From: Candidatus Ruania gallistercoris
GTDB taxonomy: Bacteria; Actinomycetota; Actinomycetes; Actinomycetales; Beutenbergiaceae
Assembly: GCA_019116305.1 (NCBI GenBank)
Contig: DXBY01000060.1
Coordinates: 1-36,484 of the forward strand
Length of the DNA stretch: 36,484 nt
Direction of reading: 5' to 3'
Position 1 is the first letter of the stretch. Each line of letters starts with the position of its first letter. The position numbers and the translations under genes are program-made. This document shows, one piece after another, positions 24,940 to 33,447 of the stretch. The notes below the pieces were generated by a model, which made no database searches, was not told the DNA's origin, and saw only the letters and a program-made list of their open reading frames with translations.

Positions 24940-25902
24940 GTGCCCGCTGCCGATGTGCCCATCCCGGACGGACTGGTCCGGCTGGTCACCGCCCATGTAC
25001 CGGATCCGGGCATGCCCTCCGGGGCTGACTGGTTGGACCGACTGCCCGGCCTGGTACGCGAGGTGCTCGGTGAGTGGGACCTGAACCTGGACGGGCCACC
25101 GGCGCACGGTTACTCCGCCCTGGTGCTCCCGGTGCGCTCCCCACGTGGTCCTGCCGTGGTCAAGCTCGTCTGGCCGCATGCCGAGGGACGTGCAGAACAT
25201 CGGGCACTTCAGCTGTGGAACGGACGCGGAGCGGTGCGTCTGCTCGCCGCGGACCCGACCCGCTGGGCGTTGCTGCTGGAGCGCCTGGACGCCGGGCGCA
25301 CCCTCGAGCAGGAGGCCCTCGGCTCCGCACTCGGCGAGCTCACTGCCACCGAGGAGCTCGCCACTCTGCTCACTGTGCTCGACCGGCCGGCACCTCCCTG
25401 GGCGGACACGCTCAGCGACCACCTGCACGAGCTCAACGCCGACCTGGACGCAGCGCTCGCCCCGGCGACGACCGCCGTCGCCTATCCCCGCCGGATGCTC
25501 GAGGAAGCGCGCGCCCTGGCCACCGACCTGCTCACCGACGGCGGTCTCGATGCCCGGCTGACGCACACGGACGCCCACCACGGCAACGTGCTCTGGCGGC
25601 CGGATCCGGGCGAGTGGGTGGCCATCGACGCGCAGGTGCGGGCCGCCGAACCGGGCTGGGCGTTCCAGCCGGTGCTGATGAACGCCTGGCCCGCGCTGGA
25701 GCGCGCGACCAGCCTGCGCCAGGCGGTGCGGACCCGGTTGGCAACGCTCGCCGAGGTGACCGGTGTGGACTCAGACCGCGCCCGAGCCCTCACCCAGGTG
25801 CGGCTGGTCCGCGATGCGCTCTGGGAGCTCGGCGCCGGCACAGTGGACCGGGATCAGGTCACCCGGCTGGTGACCGTGGCCAAGGCGCTGGCCGAGCGGT
25901 GA
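24940..25902 (+). CDS. Aminoglycoside phosphotransferase-fold kinase
   Basis: This 320-residue kinase-like protein resembles the aminoglycoside/streptomycin 6-kinase group. The N-lobe has APPAHGYSALVLPV and PAVVKLVWP with the ATP-binding Lys. The catalytic loop is LTHTDAHHGNVLWR (the HxDxxxxN Brenner-type motif), and the metal-binding Asp is in WVAIDAQVRAAEPGWAF, where the usual DPK reads DAQ. The substrate is unknown and true drug resistance should not be assumed. The start is GTG 24940 with caggga upstream. It stands between a divergent secreted protein and the convergent DsbA-like gene. Confidence 0.83.
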   Translation: MPAADVPIPDGLVRLVTAHVPDPGMPSGADWLDRLPGLVREVLGEWDLNLDGPPAHGYSALVLPVRSPRGPAVVKLVWPHAEGRAEHRALQLWNGRGAVRLLAADPTRWALLLERLDAGRTLEQEALGSALGELTATEELATLLTVLDRPAPPWADTLSDHLHELNADLDAALAPATTAVAYPRRMLEEARALATDLLTDGGLDARLTHTDAHHGNVLWRPDPGEWVAIDAQVRAAEPGWAFQPVLMNAWPALERATSLRQAVRTRLATLAEVTGVDSDRARALTQVRLVRDALWELGAGTVDRDQVTRLVTVAKALAER

Positions 25903-25921
25903 GTGTGGCCAGCACCCCGAC

Positions 25922-26575
25922 TCAGTCGAAGATCGGACCCTGCGAGCGCGTGCGCTTCAGCTCGTAGAACCCGGGGTAGGCAGCAACCGCCACCACCCCG
26001 TCCCAGAGGCGCCCGGCCTCCTCTCCCTTAGGCGCCGGAGTGATCACCGGGCCGAAGAACGCGGTGCCGTTGAACGCCACCACCGGGGTGCCGACGTCCT
26101 CACCCACCAGCGAGATGCCCTTTGCGTGCGAGGCGCGCAGGGACTCGTCCAGCTCGTCGCTGTCGGCATACCGGATCAGCTCCGCGGGCAGGCCCACCTC
26201 CTCGAGCGCCTCGGCCAGCACCGCGTGCCGGTCGTCGCCGCGCCCGCCGGGGTGGAACCGGATGCCGATCGCGTCGTAGAGGGGCTTGACCCACTCCTCG
26301 CCATGCAGCTCGCGGGCCGCGTTGATCACGCGCACCGGACCGATCGCCTTGCCGAGCATCTCGCGGTAGCCGGCGTCCAGCTCGTCCCGGCCCTCGTTCA
26401 GGATCGTCAGGCTCATGATGTGCCACCGCACCGTGATGTCGCGGACCTTCTCCACCTCGGTGATCCAGCGAGAGGTCATCCAGGCCCACGGGCAGGCGGG
26501 GTCGAACCAGAAGTCGGCCACATCGGTGGACTGCTCTTCGGTACCGGTGTCCGGGATCTCGGTCTGCGTCGTCAC
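25922..26575 (-). CDS. DsbA-family protein, Rv2466c-like (mycothiol-linked)
   Basis: This 217-residue thioredoxin-fold protein closely follows mycobacterial Rv2466c: VADFWFDPACPWAWMTSRWITEVEKVRDI, HIMSLTILNEGRDEL, ASHAKGISLVGEDVGTPVVAFNGTAFFGPV and the ending YELKRTRSQGPIFD. Rv2466c has a CPWC active site and is reduced by mycothiol. Here the motif is CPWA, so only one cysteine remains and a monothiol mechanism is expected. The ORF track starts at 26623. GTG 26575 is preferred because gaggag lies 6 nt upstream. It is cytoplasmic, with no signal peptide. Confidence 0.9.
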   Translation of the reverse strand: MTTQTEIPDTGTEEQSTDVADFWFDPACPWAWMTSRWITEVEKVRDITVRWHIMSLTILNEGRDELDAGYREMLGKAIGPVRVINAARELHGEEWVKPLYDAIGIRFHPGGRGDDRHAVLAEALEEVGLPAELIRYADSDELDESLRASHAKGISLVGEDVGTPVVAFNGTAFFGPVITPAPKGEEAGRLWDGVVAVAAYPGFYELKRTRSQGPIFD

Positions 26576-26677
26576 TGCTGCTCCTCGTTGCTCGTGTTGG
26601 TGCCTCTCGCCGGCCCACCCCACGGTGGCCGTGCATCCGCGTCAACCCGAGACCCATGGCCGGCATTCCCGGTCAGG

Positions 26678-27010
26678 TCAGACGAAGTCCTCGCGCATCG
26701 GGGTGAACAGGTCCAGCAGCACCCCGGCCTCCCGGCAGCGGCAGCCGTGCTCGACGTTGCTGGACTTCAGCATCGAGTCCCCGGCCCGGACCGTCTTGAC
26801 CACGCCGTCGATCTCGAACTCGAACACCCCGCTGACCACGTAGGTGATCTGGGTGTGCGGGTGGTGGTGCAACGGACCGAGGGCGCCGGCGGCGAAGGTG
26901 TTCTCCACACACATCACCTGGCTGTCGTAGGCGAGCACCCGGCGAGTCACCCCCTCTCCGGCCTCGGTCGTCGGGACGTCGTCGCGGAAGACCCATCGCT
27001 GATCGCGCAT
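26678..27010 (-). CDS. Cupin-domain protein
   Basis: This small single-domain cupin has 110 residues. The metal-binding motif is GPLHHHPHTQITYVVSGVFEFEIDG (His cluster plus the later Glu position), and the second cupin motif is VRAGDSMLKSSNVEHGCRC. It ends LDLFTPMREDFV. The reaction is unknown; such proteins include small oxygenases, isomerases and binding proteins. ATG 27010 (MRDQRWVF) is preferred, with GTG 27019 and ATG 27049 upstream in frame. It is divergent from pepN across 135 bp and downstream of nothing on its strand, so it is probably monocistronic. Confidence 0.85.
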   Translation of the reverse strand: MRDQRWVFRDDVPTTEAGEGVTRRVLAYDSQVMCVENTFAAGALGPLHHHPHTQITYVVSGVFEFEIDGVVKTVRAGDSMLKSSNVEHGCRCREAGVLLDLFTPMREDFV

Positions 27011-27145
27011 GCTGCTCACCCTAGGGCCCGCGGGCATACTCGGCGTCAATCATCTCGGCAGGTGGCCGGTGGCATGGCAGGATCGGTCCCGGCCCACCGG
27101 CCGGAGTCGAGGACGCAGAACCTGCGTCGATGAAGGAGTAGCAGC

Positions 27146-29719
27146 ATGCCTGGAGAGAACCTCACCCGGATCGAGGCCCGCGAGCGCGCCCAGGTGCTCT
27201 CGGTCAGCGAGTACCGGGTGGAGCTGGACCTGACCCAGGGGCCGACCACCTTCGCCTCCCGCACCACGGTGCGCTTCACCGCTACCCCGGGAGCGAGCAG
27301 CTTTATCGACCTGATCGCCCCGACCGTGCACGAGGTGGTGCTGAACGGGCGCTCCCTGCCGGTAGCCGAGGTGTTCGCCGACTCCCGGATCCAGCTGGCC
27401 GACCTGGCCGCGGAGAACGAGCTGAGGGTGGTGGCCGACTGTGCCTACATGAACACCGGGGAGGGCCTGCACCGGTTCGTGGATCCGGTGGACGAGGAGG
27501 TGTACCTGTACTCCCAGTTCGAGGTGGCCGACACCCGCCGGATGTTCGCCGTGTTCGAGCAGCCCGACCTGAAGGCGACGTTCGCCTTCACCGTGACCGC
27601 CCCGGAGCACTGGCAGGTGGTCTCCACCTCCCCCACCCCGGAGCCGGTCCCTGCAGGAGCCGGCACCGCCACCTGGACCTTCGCCCCCACCCCCGTGCTG
27701 CCCTGCTACGTCACCGCGATCGTGGCCGGTCCCTATCACCGGGTCGACGGCGACCTCACCTCCCGTGACGGCCGTACTGTCCCGCTGGGGGTGTTCTGCC
27801 GCAGCTCGCTCGCCGAGCATCTGGACGCCGAGAACATCATGGACATCACCCGGGCCGGGTTCGCCTTCTACGAGGAGGCGTTCGATCTCCCCTACCCGTA
27901 CGAGAAGTACGACCAGCTGTTCGTGCCCGAGTTCAACGCCGGTGCGATGGAGAACGCCGGCTGCGTGACGTTCGTGGAGAACTACGTGTTCCGCTCCAAG
28001 GCTCCCGAGGCGACCGTGGAGCGGCGGGCGGTGACCATCCTGCACGAGCTGGCGCACATGTGGTTCGGCGACCTGGTGACGATGCGCTGGTGGAACGACC
28101 TCTGGCTGAACGAATCGTTCGCCGAGTACGCCTCCACGCTCGCCACGGCTGAGGCCACCCGGTGGACCGAGGCCTGGACCACGTTCGCGGCACTGGAGAA
28201 GTCCTGGGCCTACCGGCAGGACCAGCTGCCCTCGACGCATCCGATCGTCGCCGAGATCAACGACCTGGAGGATGTGGAGGTCAACTTCGACGGCATCACC
28301 TACGCCAAGGGTGCCTCGGTGCTCAAACAGCTGGTCGCCTGGGTGGGTCAGGACAAGTTCCTCGCCGGGGTGCGCGCCTACTTCCGCAAGCACGCCTATG
28401 CCAACACTGAGCTGGCGGACCTGCTGGTCGAGCTCGAAGCCACCAGTGGCCGGGACCTGGGCGCCTGGTCCCGGGTGTGGCTGCAGGAGGCGGGAGTGAC
28501 CGTGCTGCGTCCGCAGGTCGAGACCGATTCCGCCGGGCGGATCACCTCCTTCACCATCGCCCAGGAGGCGCCGCAGAGCCATCCGGTGCTGCGCCCGCAC
28601 CGGATCGCCGTCGGTGGCTATGACCTGGACGACCAGGGGGCGCTGGTGCGCACCCACCGGGTGGAGCTGGACATCGACGGGGCGGCGACGCCGGTACCGG
28701 AGCTGGTGGGGCTGACCCGGCCGCAGCTGATCCTGGTCAACGACGACGACCTCGCCTACGCCAAGATCCGCCTGGACGAGCAGTCCCTCGCAGTGGCCAC
28801 CGAGCACCTGTCGGACTTCAGCAGCTCGTTGCCGCGATCCTTGGTCTGGGGTGCGGCCTGGGACATGACCCGGGACGGGGAGTGGCCGGCTCGCCGCTAC
28901 CTCGAGCTGCTGCTGGCGAACCTGGGGGCCGAGACGGACTCCACCACCACGCTGGTACTGCTGCGTCAGTTGGCCACAGCCGTGGACTTCTACACCGACC
29001 CGGCCGGTCGCGATCAGGTCGCTGTGCAGGTGGCCGACCGGCTCTGGGTGCTGGCCCGGGCCGCCGAGGCCGGTTCGGACAGCCAGTTCCAGCTGGCGCG
29101 GGCCTTTGCCGGGCGCGCGAGCACCCCTGAGCACACCGGCATCCTGCACGGGCTGCTCTCCGGTGCGGTGACGCTGCCGGGGCTGAGCGTGGACACCGAT
29201 CTGCGCTGGGAGCTGCTCACTGCCCTGGTGACCGCCGGTGCGGCCGGTGAGGAGCAGATCGCCGCCGAGCTGGCGCAGGATGCGACCGCCACTGGTCAGC
29301 GCGCTGCGGCCGCAGCCCGGGCCGCCATCCCGACCGCTGCGGCCAAGGAGGCAGTGTGGACCTCGGTGGTGGACAGCGATGAGCTGCCGAACGCTGTGCA
29401 GGCGGCGGTGATCGGCGGGTTCGGCCGGTCCCACGACCGGTCGCTGCTGGCGCCGTTCGCCGAGCGCTACTTCGACTCCATCGAACGGATCTGGGCCGAA
29501 CGCACCAACGAGATGGCGCAGAACATCGTGATCGGTCTCTACCCGGCGAAGCTGGCCGACCTGGACGGCTCCTCGGGCGTGGACGTGCTCGCCCGGACCG
29601 ACGAGTTCCTGTCCGCTCTCGGCGACCGGTCGCCGGCCCTGCGCCGGCTCGTGGTCGAGTCCCGGGACACGGTGCGCCGCGCCCTGGCCGCCCAGGCCCG
29701 CGACCGCAACCCGGACTGA
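27146..29719 (+). CDS. pepN: Aminopeptidase N (M1 family)
   Basis: This zinc metallopeptidase removes N-terminal residues from peptides in the cytoplasm. It is 857 residues, the usual length for actinobacterial PepN. The exopeptidase motif is GAMENAG at about 265-271, the zinc site is HELAHMWFGD from about residue 300, and the third ligand is in WWNDLWLNESFAEY. The C-terminal ERAP1-like domain ends with RRLVVESRDTVRRALAAQ. There is no signal peptide. ATG 27146 has a strong aaggag 8 nt upstream. It is followed after 13 bp by the convergent stop of the pectate lyase gene. Confidence 0.97.
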   Translation: MPGENLTRIEARERAQVLSVSEYRVELDLTQGPTTFASRTTVRFTATPGASSFIDLIAPTVHEVVLNGRSLPVAEVFADSRIQLADLAAENELRVVADCAYMNTGEGLHRFVDPVDEEVYLYSQFEVADTRRMFAVFEQPDLKATFAFTVTAPEHWQVVSTSPTPEPVPAGAGTATWTFAPTPVLPCYVTAIVAGPYHRVDGDLTSRDGRTVPLGVFCRSSLAEHLDAENIMDITRAGFAFYEEAFDLPYPYEKYDQLFVPEFNAGAMENAGCVTFVENYVFRSKAPEATVERRAVTILHELAHMWFGDLVTMRWWNDLWLNESFAEYASTLATAEATRWTEAWTTFAALEKSWAYRQDQLPSTHPIVAEINDLEDVEVNFDGITYAKGASVLKQLVAWVGQDKFLAGVRAYFRKHAYANTELADLLVELEATSGRDLGAWSRVWLQEAGVTVLRPQVETDSAGRITSFTIAQEAPQSHPVLRPHRIAVGGYDLDDQGALVRTHRVELDIDGAATPVPELVGLTRPQLILVNDDDLAYAKIRLDEQSLAVATEHLSDFSSSLPRSLVWGAAWDMTRDGEWPARRYLELLLANLGAETDSTTTLVLLRQLATAVDFYTDPAGRDQVAVQVADRLWVLARAAEAGSDSQFQLARAFAGRASTPEHTGILHGLLSGAVTLPGLSVDTDLRWELLTALVTAGAAGEEQIAAELAQDATATGQRAAAAARAAIPTAAAKEAVWTSVVDSDELPNAVQAAVIGGFGRSHDRSLLAPFAERYFDSIERIWAERTNEMAQNIVIGLYPAKLADLDGSSGVDVLARTDEFLSALGDRSPALRRLVVESRDTVRRALAAQARDRNPD

Positions 29720-29732
29720 CCCACTCCCCGGC

Positions 29733-32700
29733 TCAGCCGGTCGGCAGCACGCTCCACGCACCACCGGCCTCGCCCGGCTCCTGGTTCCGGCTCCACCACT
29801 GCGCCCGGTAGAGCTGGCCCTCGTGCACGACCAGCTCGCCGCCGGTGTAGATCCAGGACGCGCTCCAGCGACGCACGTCGTGGTCCCCGTGCTGCACCTC
29901 ATCACCCACCTCGGCCCACGCTCCGGTCGGGTCACCGGGCTGCTCGCCCTCGCTCCACCACTGGGCTTCGAAGACGGCACCGGCGTAGGTGACGCGGTCC
30001 CCGGCCCGGTAGGTGGTCTCCGGATCCCACTGGTGGGGACCGGTCACGACCGTGATCGACGCTGATGGCTCGGACTCTCCGGTAGCGTTCGCGGTGCGGA
30101 CGACGTAGGTGTACTCGGTATCGGGCTCGACGGTGCGGTCGTAGAAGGTGTCGACCTTCGCCGTCCCGACCTGGCGGGGCGCTTCCCCGTCGCTGGAGCG
30201 GTAGACCACGTACTCGGCAGCACCTCCGTGCGAGGTCCAGATCAGCCCGACGAAGGTGTCACCGGTCAGTCCGGCGAACAGGTCCTCGACAGGTTCCGCG
30301 AGTGGCATGGGGATCCGAACCTCGGAGCTCCGATCGGACTCTCCGAGCTCGTTCACCGCCGTGACGGCGTAGCTGTAGCCGGTCGAGGACGAGTCGAGGT
30401 CAGTATCCAGGTACTCCGGCGCCGCCGAGGTGGCGAGCAGCTGATAGTCCCCCTCTCCGTCGGCCTTCCGATACACGTGATAGGTCTCGGCGTGCTCGGC
30501 CTGCTCCCAGACCAGGGAGAAGGCGGTGGCGGTGGCGCGGTCGGACACCAGGTCCGTCGGTGTACCCGCCGGTGCCAGCTCCGGGCCGGTCGTCACCGCG
30601 ACCGGAGCGGAGCGCTCGGACTCCCCACCCGCCGACGTGGCAGAGACCGCGTAGTGGTAGCTCTGCTCCGGGTCGACGTCCTCATCCACGAACGCCGGAC
30701 CGCTGACGGAGCCGAGCGCAGCATAGTCATCGGCTTCGCCGGCAGAGCGGTAGACGGTGTACCCCAGGGCAGTCTCGACCGCGGGCCAGGACAGCTCGAC
30801 CGAGTAGCTGTTCGGCTCCGCCTCGAGCGCCTCGGGAGTCGGAGCGGCTGGCTCCGACGGGTCGTAGCTGAGGGTTGTGACGGGGTCCGAGTGGCCAGAC
30901 TCCCCACCCGCGCTCAGCGCCGTGACGCGGTAGCGGTACTCGACACCGAACGACGCATCGCCATCGGTGAACTCCGCGGTCGAGGCTGACCCCATCGCCC
31001 TCCACTGGGGGTCGAGCATGGACCACCGGTAGACGAGGTAGGAGTCGGCGCCCTCGGCCTCGTCCCAGGTCAGTGCGACTTCGCCTGCAGCTGAGGATGC
31101 GCTCAGACCCGAGGGGGCCGCGGCTGGCGGCGGAGTCTGCGCAGCGGTCGGCTCCACGAGGACGAAGTAGTTCATCCGGGAGCCGCCATTGTTCGGCCCC
31201 ATCACCACCTCGGAGCCCGCCGAATAGCTCTGCTTGAAGATCTCCCAGGTCACCGGCTGGTCGTCCTCGATGGACAGACCGGTCTCCTCGTAACCGGCGG
31301 CCAGCCACTGCGGCTTCTCCGAGATGCGGGTGTCGTGGGCGACGTAGACATCGGCGTCCGCGGTGAGAGAGAAGGACACCAGATCCTCGCTAGTGGCGCC
31401 CCGGCTCTCTACTGCGGAGCGGATCCACTCCAGCCCGCGCAGTTCTTCGGGCACCACCTGGAACGTGTACGTGCGATCACCCGCGACCACGTCACCGAGC
31501 TGGAGGTCCTGCTCCACGGACCAGTGCGTGGCATTGACGGCACCGTTGGTGGTGTCGTCGTGGACCAGAACATTTCGCAGGACGTCGCCGTCGAGCACAG
31601 GCAGCGGGCCCCGCTCCGGCTCCGGCTGGACCGGCGGCTCGAACGGTTCCCCAGTCCACTGCGGCGGCGATTGGGGATAGTCGACCGGGAACCCGGGCGC
31701 GGCCAGCTCGTGCAGGTACTCCTCGAGATTGGTGTAGCCGTTACCGTCGGCGTCACCGTTCCGGTCCTCCGGGTCGGTCGGGTCGAGCCCGTTGCGGCGT
31801 TCCCACTCATCGGCCATCCCGTCCCGATCTGCATCGACGGGAGCCGTGCCGCCGTCGACCTCCGGGAACCCACCGACGTCGCTCTCGTCCCCGATGATCA
31901 CCCCGGTCTGGTCGCGGACGTCACGAATGATCCGTGCATCCACCGCATCGCGCACCAGCGACGCCCCGGCGTGGTCGAGGACCAGCTCGTAGGCCTCTTC
32001 CGGTGCCTGGGTGTGCACCGGAGGGTACTCGAACCGCTCCGGCACCAGTCGGCTGGGCCGTTCCTCCTCCATCATGTCTGCTCCGGTGTCGACACCGTCC
32101 AGGATCCCGTCCCGGTCGCTATCGATCCGGTTGTCCTGCAGGAACAGGCTGTAGTTCTCGTTCCCACGCACCACGGCGTACTCCGGTGACGCCGAGTTGG
32201 CACCGGCGATGAAGTAGTTGCCGACGACGTTGCCGTAACCCTTCGTTCCCGACTCGCCCCCTGCGACGTACGGGTAGGAGCCCCAGTTGTAGACGATGTT
32301 GTTGACGAAGTCCATCTGGCCCTTCGTCTTGGGGTTCCGATCGTTGTTGTGCGCGTACAGGTTGTGGTGCATCGAGATGGTGTTCATCTCCACCAGTCCA
32401 CCCATGGAGTGGGTGAGGAGACCCTCGGACATGATCGACCACTGCACGCTGATCTCCCGGGACCGCGGGTTGTCATAGTCCTTGCTCTTGATGGAGAGGA
32501 CCTCGTCGGTTCCCCAGGAGAACGAGGAGTGGTCGATGATCACTCGCTGACAGTCCTCGAAGTACATCGTGTCGCCCTGGCGCTCGGGGTCGGCGCCCAA
32601 CCGGAACCGTAGGTAACGGATGACGATGTCGTGGCTGTCGACGAACCGGATCTCTCCACCCCGAACGGTGACGCCACCGCCCGGTGCGGTCTGCCCGGCG

Positions 32701-33038
32701 ATCGTGATGTTCGACGCGTCCTCGACGATGATCTGCGGGATCTCCAGGTCGCCGGACACCTCGAAGACGATCGTGCGCGGGACCGAGCCGGTGGTGGTGA
32801 GGCCGTGGTGCAACGTACCCGGCCCGGTGGGCTCGGTGCTGGAGACGTGGTACACCTCCCCACCCCGCCCGCCGGCGGCTGCGTAGCCGAAGCCCTCGGC
32901 CCCGGGGAACGCCGGCAGCTCGCTGTAGTCGGCGCGTGCCGACGGCATCGAGACCGCGACGAAGGACAACAGCACGACCACGCACAGCAGTGCGCGGCCG
33001 AGAACCAGTCTCGGACGTACGGGTGACTGAGCACTCAC
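29733..33038 (-). CDS. Secreted modular pectate lyase with Fn3 and CBM5/12 modules
   Basis: This 1101-residue secreted enzyme starts with a Sec signal (about 1-36, ending PSARA). A family PL1-like beta-helix follows (about 38-345): FPGAEGFGYAAAGGRGGEVYHV, NITIAGQTAPGGGV, IVIRYLRFRLG, IIDHSSFSWGTDE and HHNLYAHNNDRNPKTKG with the likely catalytic Arg. Calcium-binding DxDxDG repeats lie at 306-315, 402-411 and 425-441. A beta-sandwich of unknown type (480-630) is often seen in pectate lyases. Four fibronectin III repeats span about 637-999, and two aromatic-rich CBM5/12-type modules (AGDRVTYAGAVFEAQWW and GELVVHEGQLYRAQWW) end the protein. The start is GTG 33038 with gaggt upstream. It should cleave pectate outside the cell. 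The divergent ABC genes probably take up the products. Confidence 0.9.
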   Translation of the reverse strand: MSAQSPVRPRLVLGRALLCVVVLLSFVAVSMPSARADYSELPAFPGAEGFGYAAAGGRGGEVYHVSSTEPTGPGTLHHGLTTTGSVPRTIVFEVSGDLEIPQIIVEDASNITIAGQTAPGGGVTVRGGEIRFVDSHDIVIRYLRFRLGADPERQGDTMYFEDCQRVIIDHSSFSWGTDEVLSIKSKDYDNPRSREISVQWSIMSEGLLTHSMGGLVEMNTISMHHNLYAHNNDRNPKTKGQMDFVNNIVYNWGSYPYVAGGESGTKGYGNVVGNYFIAGANSASPEYAVVRGNENYSLFLQDNRIDSDRDGILDGVDTGADMMEEERPSRLVPERFEYPPVHTQAPEEAYELVLDHAGASLVRDAVDARIIRDVRDQTGVIIGDESDVGGFPEVDGGTAPVDADRDGMADEWERRNGLDPTDPEDRNGDADGNGYTNLEEYLHELAAPGFPVDYPQSPPQWTGEPFEPPVQPEPERGPLPVLDGDVLRNVLVHDDTTNGAVNATHWSVEQDLQLGDVVAGDRTYTFQVVPEELRGLEWIRSAVESRGATSEDLVSFSLTADADVYVAHDTRISEKPQWLAAGYEETGLSIEDDQPVTWEIFKQSYSAGSEVVMGPNNGGSRMNYFVLVEPTAAQTPPPAAAPSGLSASSAAGEVALTWDEAEGADSYLVYRWSMLDPQWRAMGSASTAEFTDGDASFGVEYRYRVTALSAGGESGHSDPVTTLSYDPSEPAAPTPEALEAEPNSYSVELSWPAVETALGYTVYRSAGEADDYAALGSVSGPAFVDEDVDPEQSYHYAVSATSAGGESERSAPVAVTTGPELAPAGTPTDLVSDRATATAFSLVWEQAEHAETYHVYRKADGEGDYQLLATSAAPEYLDTDLDSSSTGYSYAVTAVNELGESDRSSEVRIPMPLAEPVEDLFAGLTGDTFVGLIWTSHGGAAEYVVYRSSDGEAPRQVGTAKVDTFYDRTVEPDTEYTYVVRTANATGESEPSASITVVTGPHQWDPETTYRAGDRVTYAGAVFEAQWWSEGEQPGDPTGAWAEVGDEVQHGDHDVRRWSASWIYTGGELVVHEGQLYRAQWWSRNQEPGEAGGAWSVLPTG

Positions 33039-33083
33039 GGATACCTCGCTCCAGGGCGTCGGCGGCAGCGCCGACCCGATCTC

Positions 33084-33097
33084 GGTAATCGCTTTCC
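33084..33097 (-). promoter_or_regulatory. LacI-family-type operator of the pectate lyase gene
   Basis: On the minus strand the sequence is ggaaagcgattacc, whose core GAAAGCGATTAC matches GNAANCGNTTNC, the general LacI/GalR-family operator form. It starts 6 bp downstream of the -10 below, covering the expected transcription start, which is typical of repression. A second matching site serves the opposite gene. Confidence 0.65.
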
Positions 33098-33103
33098 GTC
33101 AGC

Positions 33104-33133
33104 AGGCTACTGAGCACACGATTCGGCTGTCAA
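33104..33133 (-). promoter_or_regulatory. Promoter of the pectate lyase gene
   Basis: A perfect -35 TTGACA (plus-strand tgtcaa, 33128-33133) and a -10 TAGCCT (33104-33109) are separated by 18 bp. The 5' UTR would be about 60 nt and begins in the LacI-type operator. Confidence 0.65.
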
Positions 33134-33264
33134 TGATTCTTGGAAGATATCGAGAAACCGAGCACTCGTACTGCAGCTCGGCTGGGCGCGGGTACGCACC
33201 TCGATTTTTGCTTGCAGTTTCACCAGTTACGGCAGGTTAGCCCGGTCCGAACGACATGATTGCC

Positions 33265-33310
33265 TTGACGGGGTCCACGTCGTCATGCTTCTCTGTGGGC
33301 AACCGGTTCC
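33265..33310 (+). promoter_or_regulatory. Promoter-like element and LacI-type operator before the ABC genes
   Basis: TTGACG (33265-33270) and a weak -10 TTCTCT (33289-33294) are 18 bp apart. GCAACCGGTTCC (33299-33310), an exact match to GNAANCGNTTNC, starts 4 bp after that -10. The geometry is the same as at the divergent pectate lyase promoter. The whole 33039-33447 interval (409 bp) contains no gene and holds these sites plus the 33349-33368 palindrome. Confidence 0.5.
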
Positions 33311-33348
33311 CTTCGTCAGCGGTGTCTGACATGGGATCACTGTCGCTG

Positions 33349-33368
33349 AGATTGAAACGAATCAATCT
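33349..33368. promoter_or_regulatory. 20-bp palindrome upstream of the solute-binding protein gene
   Basis: Perfect 7-bp arms agattga/tcaatct flank aacgaa. The inner TTGAAACGAATCAA resembles a second kind of LacI-family operator. It lies 79 bp upstream of GTG 33448, inside the expected 5' UTR. Confidence 0.5.
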
Positions 33369-33447
33369 TCAGTCCAGATTCCGTACAGCGCGCTCCGCAG
33401 GCGCTGCGTCCCCGTGCCTCTGCACGTCCTGTCAAGGAGGACTCCTC

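Noticed and set aside
24940-25902. Aminoglycoside resistance gene
   Set aside because: Only the APH kinase fold is supported. The DPK motif is altered and the context is housekeeping, so resistance is not a justified call.
27050-29980. 976-codon minus-strand ORF over pepN
   Set aside because: It is the antisense shadow of pepN, rich in Gly/Arg/His with no recognisable domain, and pepN on the plus strand has all M1 motifs.
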